Shown here: in pieces, positions 11,040 to 20,585 of the stretch | Layout of the letters: each line of letters opens with the position of its first letter | Position numbering within the stretch: the first letter of the stretch is position 1 | From: Simmondsia chinensis | Taxonomy: Eukaryota > Streptophyta > Magnoliopsida > Caryophyllales > Simmondsiaceae | Assembly (NCBI GenBank): GCA_018398585.1 | Contig: JAGTTD010000015.1 | Span: forward strand, 28,043,478 to 28,107,477 | Reading direction: 5' to 3' | DNA length: 64,000 bases | Program-made: the position numbers and the translations under genes | Notes under the pieces: model-generated | Databases searched by the model: none | What the model saw: the letters and a program-made list of their open reading frames with translations, nothing else | Told to the model about the DNA's origin: nothing

Positions 11040-11205
11040 CATTCTTCAGAAAAAGTTATCCACGCCATTTCAGATGGCGTGGATAATTCATTGTATTATT
11101 ATCTACGCCATTGTAGATGTCGTGGATAATGATACCATCAACCACGCCATCTAAAATGGCATAGAGCTTATCCACACCATTTCAAATGGCGTGGATAGTT
11201 CAAAC
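11040..11205. repeat. Cluster of hairpins built on a GGCGTGGATAA half-site
   Basis: A perfect 13-bp inverted repeat TTATCCACGCCAT / ATGGCGTGGATAA with a 5-nt loop lies at 11056-11086. It is followed by an imperfect copy at 11099-11130 (TTATCTACGCCAT / ATGTCGTGGATAA), a third pair at 11141-11163 (CCACGCCATCTAAAATGGCA) and a fourth at 11168-11198 (TTATCCACACCAT / ATGGCGTGGATA). The same 13-base half-site is thus used about eight times in alternating orientation. It sits just downstream of the PMD pseudogene. Confidence 0.8.
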
Positions 11206-11704
11206 CCCAACTCTTTTTTTTTGGACAAACAAAACCCCAACTCAAAATATTCTATGACATAAAACATAATAAATATATATTATAATGTCAACGTACATGA
11301 AAATAAGTAATATAAATTATGGTAAAAAATGTGAAGAGGATCTACAATTAGGTTCGCCATGAGGTTCTAAGGATGTGAACTTCGTACGAATCGAAAAACT
11401 GCATCGTATAGGAAGTTCACGTTTACTTCCTTCTGCACTAGTTAAAGAACGGTAATCAACACATTCTTCTTGCAGAATCTAACCAAATTGGTGTTCCTCA
11501 CCGACAACATCTAATATGCTACTACAACCAGTCAGCCAATCTATAGAGATAGACTGTACATTGTGGAGAACACTGTTACGTAACGCCCTAGCTGCCCTTC
11601 TAGACTGATTAAGGACAAGATTGACATATGGCATAGTACTTATAAATGTTAATAAAACATAATGTTGAATAAGTAACAAGACTAATATTTTCAAAGTACT
11701 TACT

Positions 11705-12915
11705 ACTCATTGAAGGCAGTTGCCACTTGGGTCAAAACGAAGCTCGGAGTGAAGCGGAACATTCAACTCACCCTGTGCGATGACACGCCTAGTGATAGAT
11801 TAGTATCATTGCATGTACTCTCTAGGCGATACAGGAGGATTACACTCGTTGGCGATACAATGCATCCGTGTGTTCCACACGTCGATCTAGTTCGCACGGT
11901 AGACAACCCAATTCTCGTCCCACCTACCCTGACGAGATGTATTATGTAAAGAGTCGAGTATGTCAACAAGATCTGGGATAGGTTGTGTCAGTCCAAACTG
12001 ACGCAACACTCTGTTTAGACAATACAATTCTAGAATGCCAAAGCATATCAATGGTCCTACATATCGTCAGATGTCACGACCCTTGAAACAAATATCAAGC
12101 AAATTGTCCAACTGGAACTGCCGGTATGGCGTCCAATTAACCTAGCAACAAACAAAATACCTTGGTCATAATAGTAAATATTAAACAACAAAGAATTATG
12201 TCTATTTTCATGTATATACCTAATGAAGTTCTTGGACATCAAGTTGGTCCCTGTAGAAGGACTGACAACGCTTTGCGTTCTCATGGAATGTGAAGGTGGC
12301 AGACAATCTGATTAAATATGCAGTGAATTATATTACAATACATACATAGTATTGCATATACATTAAAGTAAGATGTATGGAATATTTTCTCTTACTGAGA
12401 GCCCAATGGTTGCTGCGGATCATCAGGTGCAGCATGATTTTGAAGTTGGATGGTGACAATTGGTCGACTGATATGTAAATGTTCCTATGACCACAACTAC
12501 ACATGAAAAATTGTAAAAATTAGGAATATAACACTTTAAAAAATTAAACATAAAGCATAAATATCATTGTGGTTCATACCTGGAGCAATAAAACACATCC
12601 GCAGAGTTGCTTGCCGCCCTTCATGCAACATTGACATAATTGTCTGTAAAGGTAGGCGAGCACTGCTGACCCCCAATTGTACAATCTATACTTCTGCATC
12701 GTACCGAACAATGGTAGGAAGATGAGCTATGTCCCGTTACCAGTGTTATTGATGAACAACATGGAGTCGATAAAATGGAAGATGTAGCCTCTAGCATGCT
12801 GATACAACATTTGCTCCCCAGCGTCATCCAGGGGTCCATGTTGAAATTGTTCCTTCAACCATCGATTTTTGACCATGCCACCATTCAATTGCTCACTCCG
12901 GGGGGGTTGCACCAA
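11705..12915 (-). pseudogene. Plant mobile domain (PMD, MAIN-like) gene fragment, four exons, inactivated
   Basis: Minus-strand exons: 12915-12580, 12496-12396, 12307-12220 and 12141 to about 11705, each with GT-AG junctions. Exon 1 encodes LKEQFQHGPLDDAGEQMLYQ, then (after a TAG) LIFLPLFG and YNWGSAVLAYLYRQLCQCC...GGCxLLLQ-type sequence, the PMD core. Exon 2 begins LWS-stop-EHLHISRP; exon 3 holds SFYRDQLDVQELH; exon 4 begins VNWTPYRQFQLDNLLD and continues GILELYCLNRVLRQFGLTQP and GRWDENWVVYRA. PMDs occur in MAIN-family genes and in some transposons. Nonsense codons sit at conserved Trp and Gln positions (TGG to TAG or TGA, CAG to TAG), so this copy is dead. Upstream and downstream ends are not defined. 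Confidence 0.75.
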
Positions 12916-13019
12916 ATAAACTTTGGGTTAGGCCAAAGCTACACTTGGGTCTTTTGGCAAAGAGTTGGTATTTTCTAAGTGTATTTAGGACTATTTGAAG
13001 ATGAGAAAGATGAAAAGGG

Positions 13020-13522
13020 CTATAAATAAATGTCATAAAAGAAATCAAGCACATATTTTATGAGACAAGGGGCAAAAGTGTTATTTGTTAATACTTGGAA
13101 GGTGGCAGGAGCATTGGTAAGGCTAAATGGCATGACCTTAAACTCAAAGTGGCCATGGTGTGTTTGAAAGGCTTTTTTTTGAATGTCAGGTTCATGTACT
13201 CGAACCTGAAAGTAACTAGCCCTCAAATCCAGTTTGGAAAAAATATTGGCACCATGTAATTCATCTAGCAAGTCATTTATGTGGGAAGAATGGGAAATCT
13301 AGTTTTGATAGTAAGGTCATTAAGTTCCCTGTAATCCACACAAAATCTCATTGTCACATCCTTCTTTTTAACTAGTAAGATGGGGGAAGCAAAAGGAGAA
13401 CAACTAGGTTGTATTCTGGAGTTTTGAAGCATTTCTTTAACTTGTCTCTCAATCTTCTTCCTTTTTTTTTTTTTGAAGATAGGGGTATCATTATGGTCTA
13501 ATGTTGATGGGCTTAGCATCAT
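13020..13522 (-). pseudogene. Gypsy reverse transcriptase, partial and mutated
   Basis: Frame 13522-13277 has EMLQNSRIQPSCSPFASPIL, LVKKKD and MRFCVDYRELND, the canonical RT entry. Frame 13271-13020 continues with [20 protein letters not shown] and [20 protein letters not shown]. The catalytic FxDD box is destroyed: the expected FFDDIL reads FFYDIY. A stop and frame change separate the two halves. It encodes no working enzyme. Confidence 0.75.
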
Positions 13523-13941
13523 CTTTTAAGGGAATATGCTGATCATGTAATCTGGGAGGGGGTAGGCCTTTGAGTTCTTGAAACACCACATCAAAATCAG
13601 CTAAAAGGGATTGAATTACATAGAGGAGGGGCTCATAATGTACCTGTCCAACCTCTTAACCATGCACCAACATCAATGTGGCAACAAAATATTCCTCCCT
13701 CTTGTTGCAAAGGTCTTGCAACTTCTTCCCAGGCATCATCTCAAGGGAACCAAACTCTTCATTTTTAGCGAGCTCTATTGCCTTCCCTTCCATGGAAAAG
13801 CTAAGCTTGAGATGGTTGAAATCAAAGGAAACTGGACTATATTGCCTCATCTAGTCCACTCCTAACAACATATCACATCCTCCAATCTTTATGAGCCTGA
13901 CATTATAAGAAACTGTGTGATCCCGCATCTATCATTTAGAT

Positions 13942-14211
13942 TTACACTGTTTGCCTACTGATCATGGTTTGCCTATTAGCAATAGTGATGCCCAAAAGGA
14001 TGGTATCTTCCATAGAAAATCCAGCTTCTCTAGCTAATCTGGGATCAAGGAAGCTGTGTGTGCTTCCACCATCAATTAGGATGATAGTTGATCTTTTATG
14101 CAAGTGCCCCAAAATTTTAAGGCTGCTAGAGGATGCATCACCAGTAAGGGTGTGACAATGCACCTCTTCATTCTTATCATCACAAGCATCAATGAACTGC
14201 TCTTCCTCCAT
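13942..14211 (-). pseudogene. Gypsy aspartic protease region
   Basis: This 89-residue open frame contains ILIDGGSTHSFLDPRLAREA. It matches the D-(S/G)-G-(A/S)-T-H-(S/N)-F active-site segment of Gypsy proteases, with Gly replacing the usual Ser (DGGSTH). It lies between gag and RT as expected. It is broken off from both neighbours by stops. Confidence 0.7.
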
Positions 14212-14229
14212 TAATTCTTATTACTGTCT

Positions 14230-14750
14230 GATTTTAGGTCAAATCAAGATCAACAGCCTTTAGACTGTGAAGGGACTGATTATCACATTTGTGGCCTGGG
14301 TAATACTTCTTATTACATTTGTAATAGAGCTAGAGTTCCTTGAAAATTAGCTTCTGGTCCAATTTTGGTTGACCTAGATGGGGGATTGGAGTTTTTTGGT
14401 GTATTCAAGGAATTAGGGGCATGTAAGGCTGGGGTATTAGTTTTGAGAAGATTCTTGGCCCTTTGCAAAGATGCCCTAGAGGATTTGGCAAACAATTTAG
14501 CCTTAGAGAAAGTATCGGATAAGGATATGGGATTTAGGGCCTTAACTAAAGGCTGAATTTCATTGTCTAGGCTAGAGACGTAGGAGGAGAGGAAGTAGCT
14601 TTTGTTAAATGAACTATCAGTGAAAAGCATATGTGACCGCTTCTCCTTATACCGCTCCTCATACTCTTGTAAGGAACTAGTTTGCCTCAGTTTATTGAAT
14701 TTCCTCACTACATCAGCCTCCTCATTTTCCTCATACCTATCATACAATTC
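14230..14750 (-). pseudogene. Gypsy gag region
   Basis: The frame 14747-14313 encodes a gag-like segment with VVRKFNKLRQTSSLQEYEER, the F..LRQ.gsV.eYi.eFe-type pattern of plant Gypsy gag. A further stretch, read past stop codons toward 14230, has CNKKYYPGHKC, a partial zinc knuckle of the Y-x-PGHKC type. Several stops interrupt the frame. The gag protein would normally coat the element RNA. Confidence 0.65.
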
Positions 14751-15411
14751 TACTATAAGTTCCCTCTAACTTAACTTCCCATTGTCTGATAATGAGCCCT
14801 TGGAGCCAAGTATCAGTTTTATCATTAGGTGTAACCTAGCTATTTATAACTTCACCGTCTCAGGAATCTTGTATAGTGAAAAATATCCCTGACAATGATG
14901 AACCTAACTCCTAGGGTTTTGCCCACTAAACACAGGAAAATCAAATTTGGCTTTAGGGTCGAAGCCATTACCTCTTTATGTTCCTTCACTATGACTGTTT
15001 TCACCTTGCTCAAGGTAAGATCCCAGAATTGGGGGCTTCCTCGTGTTGCTCCACCCTATGTTTGCTCTGGATTCCTACAATCTTGCCTTCGCTTCGTTGT
15101 TTCTTACAGGATTCAAGAATTCGACATCAGTTGCTACATCAACGCGGTATTCTGCTATATTACTTCCATCAACCGATTATGGTACTCTTCCTTGTCATGG
15201 GTCACCTCAAGCAGCTTGCCGTGCCTCTCTTCTTCGAGTCTTTGAGCTTCCTCAGCTTCTTGTTGTGATTTTGCAAGCTTTTATACCAAACTTTGGACCT
15301 GATTTTCAATTTCAGCCATCGTCAGGTTCCTTTGACCTCTAACTAGCATGAATCAAAATTAGGGCTTTTAGATGATAGTTTCTTTGCTCGAGATCGAGCT
15401 CTGACACCAAT

Positions 15412-15644
15412 TGTCATCGATTAGCTTCCATGCAAGCAAGTGAATGAGTGAAATTAAGAGTTTGAGAAGAAACAAAAGAGGGCTGAGGGTTGAAGGAGAA
15501 AGAGACGAGGAGTAGAGAGAGAAAGAGACACAGAAGATTGAGAAGAGAGAGAAAAGAATCTAAATTTTTATTATTTCGATATCTCATTACATCAACAATT
15601 ATCGCTTTTATACACTTAGCTAGAATCAACTATCTTAACAACCA
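15412..15644 (-). repeat. Gypsy 5' LTR with adjacent primer-binding site
   Basis: On the minus strand the LTR ends ...GCTAATCGATGACA and is followed by TTGGTGTCAGAGCTCGATC (about 15411-15393), a primer site close to the initiator tRNA-Met type TGGTATCAGAGC. A TATA box GTGTATAAAAGCG lies at about 15615-15603. The upstream limit is set at TGGTTGTTAAG (15644) by the TG...CA rule. An alternative limit near 15671 is possible. Confidence 0.55.
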
Positions 15645-15712
15645 TTAATGGGTTTTTTTTTTTCCGAACACTATTAATTGGTTAGTTAAGTATAACTAAC
15701 TAAGCAAGTACT

Positions 15713-15750
<38 letters not shown>

Positions 15751-16568
15751 TTTGCGCAAGGTAACGTTCCCTGACACCCCCTCCCCCCCCCAACAGTCGC
15801 TCACACCTCCATGCCTCCCACCGCCACACCGTCGGCCACCTTGCCGACTCACCTCCACCCCCCGGCGATGACCCACCACCGGGCAAGCGCCGTGCCTCAT
15901 CTCACACACCGAACCACCTCTGACACTGAACCACCACACCCACCCCACCACACCCACACCAGCATTTCACCCAACCACCCACCCACCACCCACCACCACA
16001 CCCACCTCTGACCTCGCACCCCGGACCGGACTCACCCCAAACCACAACCCCTCCCTTGCCCTACCCACCCACCACTTCGACCACCGATTCTCGCACCTCA
16101 CCACCACCTCGCCCCTACTACCCGACACCACCTCCCCTACTGCACACCCGCACTGACACCGGCACCACCACCACTGCACCCCGTGAAGCCCCATCAACAA
16201 CATCACACACACACACACCACGCCTTTCCCACCCCACCCACCACCACCACCACCAGCCCCACCTCCACCTTCACTACCGCCAACAACCCTAAGCCGGTAG
16301 CCCGTAGCCGACAAGCAAGAGGGGGCCCAAGTAAGTTTAGTCGGGTCAGAGTTCTACCAACGCACCGGCCCCAGGTTTGATCTAACCTTTTGTACAACAG
16401 GGTAGTGTTTGTATTTACCATTGTGTGTATTTTCGTGGTTTACTAGTTTCTGTCTCATTTCAGTTTTGTGAATTGTGTGTGTCCTATTGACTGTGGGTTC
16501 TTGGGTGTATATATTTATTCTGCTTCTTGCCTAGGTTGCTCACTTACCCGCGTTAGGATAGCTAGTTT

Positions 16569-19546
16569 ATGAGCGCGAACAGTAATGGAACTCAGACTTT
16601 GAGGCCATCTTCAAATGGGGTGGGGAGGAGGAGGACGAGGCAAAAGGGGATAGGGAACTTGAGATTAGGTTCACTAAATGTCGGAACACTAACGAAGAAG
16701 AGTTTTGAGGTGGCTCATATGATGATGAGGAGAAACATCAACATCCTTTGTCTGCAAGAGACTAAATGGGTTGGCATGAAAGCCAGGGAGGTGCTAAGGC
16801 ATAAGCTCTGGTATGCGGGCAAGGATAGAGGCAGAAATGGAGTTGAGATCATTGTGGAAGGCAGCCTCAAGGATAAAGTAGTCGGAGTATCAAGAGCTGG
16901 CGATAGGATCATAAGTATCAAGATGGTCCTAGATGGTGGAGTATTGAACGTCATCAGTGCCTACACACCTCAAACTGGACTGTCAGAGCATGAGAAGGCT
17001 ACCTTTTGGGAGGACTTAGACACAATGATGCAGGGCATACCCCCAACCGAACAAGTAATGATTGGCGGGGATTTCAACGGATACGTTGGTGCGACGGAGG
17101 ATGGGTATGCTCCTCATCACGGAGGATTCGGTTTTGGAACTAGGAATGCAGAGGGCAAAGCCCTATTAGACTTCACGATTACTTACGACCTGACGGTGGC
17201 CAACACCTTCTTCAAAAAGCGCGAGCAACACATCGTCACGTACCAAAGCGGCGGGACAGGAACACAAATTGACGACATACTATTAAGGAGAAGGGTGCAA
17301 AGAGACTGCAGAGACTGCGAGACTACCCCTGGCGAAGACCTGTCTAAGCAACATAGGGTGTTGTGGGCGGATATAAAGGCTAAGGGGAGGGCCAAAAGAA
17401 TCTGCAAACTTGCGCATTAGCACACCTGTTAGAGGGAGCTCAAGGGGGCGAAGTATAAGGTATACAAGGAAAAAGTGGAGTTCGAAATCAGGGAGGACTT
17501 TGAAGGGGACACAAACCAGTTGTGGAACCATCTGGCCCAAAAGATGAGAGGACTGGCACAGGAAGTCCTCGGCACGTCGAAGGGAAGGGCACCAAGAAAC
17601 AGAGAATCCTGGTGGTGGGGTGACGACGTCCAACAGAAGATTAAGGAGAAACGAGCTTGTTTCAGAGAGTGGGACCATAGCAGGGATGAGGATAAGCGAC
17701 AGCGGTATATTCAAGCCAGGAGAGAAGCAAAGCGAGTAGTCAGAGAAGCACAATCAAGAGCTTATGAGGACTTCTACAAAAGGATGGAGACCGAGGAGGG
17801 CGCGATGGACTTATATAAAATCGCCAAAGTGAGAGAAAGGAAGATCAGAGACCTGGACAGAGTGCAATGCATTAGAGGGGAAGATGGATAGTGCAATGCA
17901 TTAGAGGGGAAGATGGATAGGTACTCGCGGACAGGCACCTAATCAAGGCTAGGTGGAAAAGTTACTTCCAAGAGCTGTTCAACAAACAAGGAGGGACAGA
18001 CATATCCTTAGGTGATCTTCAGACATCTGAGGTGCATCAAAACCACTGTGAATGTAGGAAAATTAGCCTAGACGAAGTCAAGGAAGCCCTGAGATCCATG
18101 GGAAGGGGTAAAGCAGTTGGCCCAGATAGCATCCCCGTAGAGGCATGGAAGTGTCTTGGACAAAAGGGCGCCATTTGGCTGACTAAACTATTTAACCAAA
18201 TACTCTAGGGGGACAAGATGCCTGAGGAATGGAGGAAGAGCATATATATACCGATATATAAGAACAAAGGCGACATTCAGAGTTGCGTCAACTATCGGCG
18301 TATCAAGCTAATGTGCCACACTCTGAAGTTGTGGGAACGAGTCATAGAGAGGAGGTTAAGGCAGCTGACTGAGGTGTCCGAGAACTAGTTCGGATTTATG
18401 CCTGGGAGATCAACAATAGAAGCCGTCCACATCCTAAGGCGGAAGATAGAGCAGTATAAGGAGAGACAAAAGGACCTTCTTATGGTCTTCATTGATTTAG
18501 AAAAGGCATATGATAGAGTGCCAAGGGAGGTCCTTTGGAGAGTTTTGGACAGGAAAGGCATCCCCGTACCATACATCCGAGCCATCAAAGACATGTATGA
18601 TGAGGCACAGACTATGGTGCGTACAGTGGATGGGGAGTTAGACGCTTTCCTGATAAAAATGGGGGTTCACCAAGGGTCTGCCTTGAGCCCCTATCTGTTC
18701 ATTTTGGTTATGACCGAGCTCACTAGGCACATCCAGGGATGTGTACCTTGGTGCATGCTATTTGCAGATGACATAGGACTGGTGGGGGAGTCGCCGGAAG
18801 AGATAAATGAGAAACTGGAATTGTGGAGAGGGGTTCTAGAGTCGAAGGGTTTGCGACTAAGCAGAGCCAAGACCGAGCACATGGAACTCAAGTTCGATCC
18901 ATCTATCACGCCTAGCCGAGAAGAAGTCAAGATTGGACACGAGGCCATTTCAAAGACGGAGAGATTCAGGTATTTAGGGTCCACGATACAGCACAACGGC
19001 GAAGTGGACGAGGATATCAGCTACAGGATCAAAGCGGGTTGGCACAAGTGGAGGATGGCCTCCGCGGTACTTTGTGATAGGAAATTCCCCTTGAAGCTAA
19101 AGGGAAGCTACTATAAGATGGTGGTGTGGCCAGCCATGGCGTATGGGGCGGAGTGCAGGGCGATGAAATAACATCACACTCAGAAGATGAAGGTGGCAGA
19201 GATGCGAATGCTGAGGTGGATGTGCGGACACACAAGGAAGGATAATATCAGAAACGACATCATAAGAGACGAATTGGGGGTAGCTCCCATTGAAGATAAA
19301 TTAAGGGAGCAACGTTTGAGGTGGTTCGGACATGTCAGAAGGAGACCGGACGAAGCTCCAGTCAAAAGATGCGAACAACCTATTACTACATTAGGCAGAA
19401 GAGGCAGAGGCAGACTGAAGAAGAGATGGCTCGAGACGATCCGACAAGACCTCACCCACCTAAACCGTCGGGAGGAGATGGCCTTAGATAGGGCCCAATG
19501 GAGGGCTAGCATAGGGGTATTAGATAACCCGGTTAGAGTAAGGTAG
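16569..19546 (+). pseudogene. RTE LINE ORF: endonuclease and reverse transcriptase, inactivated
   Basis: Start MSANSNGTQ at 16569. Endonuclease: GNLRLGSLNVGTLTKKSFEV, ILCLQETKWVGMKAR, VISAYTPQTGLSEHE, MIGGDFNGYVGATEDG and IDDILLRRR (family usually IDYLLLRR). Reverse transcriptase: GPDSIPVEAWK, YIPIYKNKGD, VFIDLEKAYDRVPREVLW, GVHQGSALSPYLFILVM and the catalytic FADDIGLV. C-terminal: MRMLRWMCGHTRKDNIRND, RWFGHVRRRP. Four in-frame stops interrupt it: TAG 17418, TAG 18206, TAG 18386 and TAA 19169. A 29-bp tandem duplication (17862-17890 and 17891-17919) moves the frame by two. The frame after the duplication is exactly the frame of the RT, so undoing it would reconnect the two parts. The product would copy element RNA at a nicked target. 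Confidence 0.9.
17862..17919 (+). repeat. 29-bp tandem duplication that frameshifts the RTE ORF
   Basis: Two perfect adjacent copies beginning GTGCAATGCATTAGAGG and ending AAGATGGATA. The second copy changes the reading frame from the endonuclease frame to the RT frame. It looks recent, since the copies are identical. Confidence 0.95.
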
Positions 19547-19711
19547 TCTTTATCTCTTTTTTTCTATCCCTTTCTATCTTTCTATCCCTATCTCATTCTC
19601 TCTCTCTTCTCTTTCCTTTTTTTTTTTTTTTTATTTTCTGGTGTGGGCCATGCTTATGCTTTTTGATGTTTGCTAGGTCTATTGGCTGATGGATGCAAGA
19701 CCATCATCTTA

Positions 19712-19841
19712 GGTTCGGGGTCCTAGGAAACAATCTCTCTTCAGGGTAACCCCCTGAAGGGGGAAGGCTACGTACATCTACCCTCCCTAGACCCTGCTTT
19801 TGGCTGGAGCCCTTGGTGGCACTGAGTTCGTTGTTGTTGTA
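19712..19841 (+). repeat. RTE LINE 3' end shared with the SINE family (Au-type tail)
   Basis: Sequence: GGTTCGGGGTCCTAGGAAAC, AATCTCTCTTCAGGGTAA, CCCTGAAGGGGGAAGGC, TACGTACATCTACCCTCCC, GACCCTGC, GGAGCCCTTGGTGGCACTGA and (TTG)n. Every block has a counterpart in order in the SINE bodies. The resemblance is strong by eye over about 125 bp. A hairpin TTCAGGGTAACCCCCTGAAG is conserved in both. Confidence 0.85.
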
Positions 19842-20055
19842 GTATCAATCATGACAGAAAGTTTAAATTATAACTATATATATATATAGGGTATTGTTAT
19901 TAGCAAGGCAAAAAATATTATTGTTATAGTAATGATATAATTTATAATGAATAATAGCCTCAAACGTTCATACAGTCATTTGACATTAACAATTTCACTT
20001 GGATAGTAACTCAAGACTCGGATATTTATTGACTTAAGGATGTACAACCATAGGA

Positions 20056-20128
20056 GCCGTCTTAGCTCAGCCGGTAGAGCGCATGGCTTTTAACCATGTG
20101 GTCGTGGGTTCGATTCCCACAGACGGCG
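20056..20128 (+). tRNA. tRNA-Lys (anticodon UUU)
   Basis: The 73-nt sequence folds as a full cloverleaf: acceptor GCCGTCT/AGACGGC with discriminator G, D arm GCTC/GAGC, anticodon stem CATGG/CCATG around loop CTTTTAA (anticodon TTT), T stem GTGGG/CCCAC with TTCGATT loop. A box TAGCTCAGCCGG and B box GGTTCGATTCC are intact. A T-rich stretch (TTTCTTTTATTTTTC) follows for polymerase III termination, and CAA-type motifs (TGTACAACCA) precede it at 20041-20050, as in plant tRNA genes. The CCA end is not encoded, as expected. It delivers lysine in cytosolic translation. Confidence 0.97.
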
Positions 20129-20180
20129 TTTCTTTTATTTTTCTTTTGTTTTTCTACGCTATTTATCTACCTCCAACAAA

Positions 20181-20541
20181 ACTAAGTTATTTACACTTGG
20201 TCTTTTATGTTTTTAATTTTATTTAAATTTGTCCCCATTTTTTATTTTATATAATCCCTTATTTTTTTTTAATTTATTAAAATTAGTTCTTTATTTTTTA
20301 TTTTATTTAAAATAACTCCTTATATTTTATTTTGTTATAAAATTAGTTTTTTATTTTTTAATTTTTATCTAATTTGATTGTAATTCGAAAGATTAATTTT
20401 ATTATAAAATAAAATATAAAAAACTATTTAAAAAAATTAATTTAAATAAAATTATAAAAATAAAGAATTAATCTAAATAAAAAAATATAAAAAATTAATT
20501 TAAATAAACTTAAAAATAACGACCAGTGTTGTAAGTAACTC
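20181..20541. repeat. AT-rich foldback MITE (GTTATTTACAC..GGTC family)
   Basis: The left end GTTATTTACACTTGGTC pairs with the right end GACCAGTGTTGTAAGTAAC. The interior is AT-rich with repeated ATTTTATTT/AAATAAAAT. A sequence-related copy with the same end is at 28148-28755. It fills the space between the tRNA gene and the ten-exon gene. Confidence 0.6.
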
Positions 20542-20585
20542 CATAAAACTTCATCCAAAACTCCCACCTCTTTATACCTTCAACA

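Larger units (their letters stand above)
13000..15644 (-). mobile_element. Truncated Ty3/Gypsy retrotransposon (5' LTR, gag, protease, partial RT)
   Basis: Reading the minus strand: 5' LTR (15644-15412), primer-binding site, gag, protease and the first half of reverse transcriptase. Similarity stops near 13020, next to the PMD segment. The 3' half (RNase H, integrase, 3' LTR) is absent, so this is a truncated copy. Confidence 0.75.
15717..19841 (+). mobile_element. RTE-clade non-LTR retrotransposon (LINE), near full length, decayed
   Basis: The element contains an apurinic-type endonuclease, a reverse transcriptase and a C-terminal RTE region in one former ORF, then a 3' end of about 130 bp ending in a short (TTG)n tract at about 19828-19838. 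The 3' 130 bp match the body of the 5S-headed SINEs in this window. The 5' limit is uncertain: a CT microsatellite at 15717-15748 and a C-rich, ORF-poor leader to about 16320 precede the coding part and may belong to the element. No convincing target duplication was found. Confidence 0.7.

Noticed and set aside
15712..16421. Open frames on both strands in the C-rich leader of the RTE LINE
   Set aside because: His/Pro/Thr-rich or Gly/Val-rich composition on opposite strands with no domain; composition artefacts.
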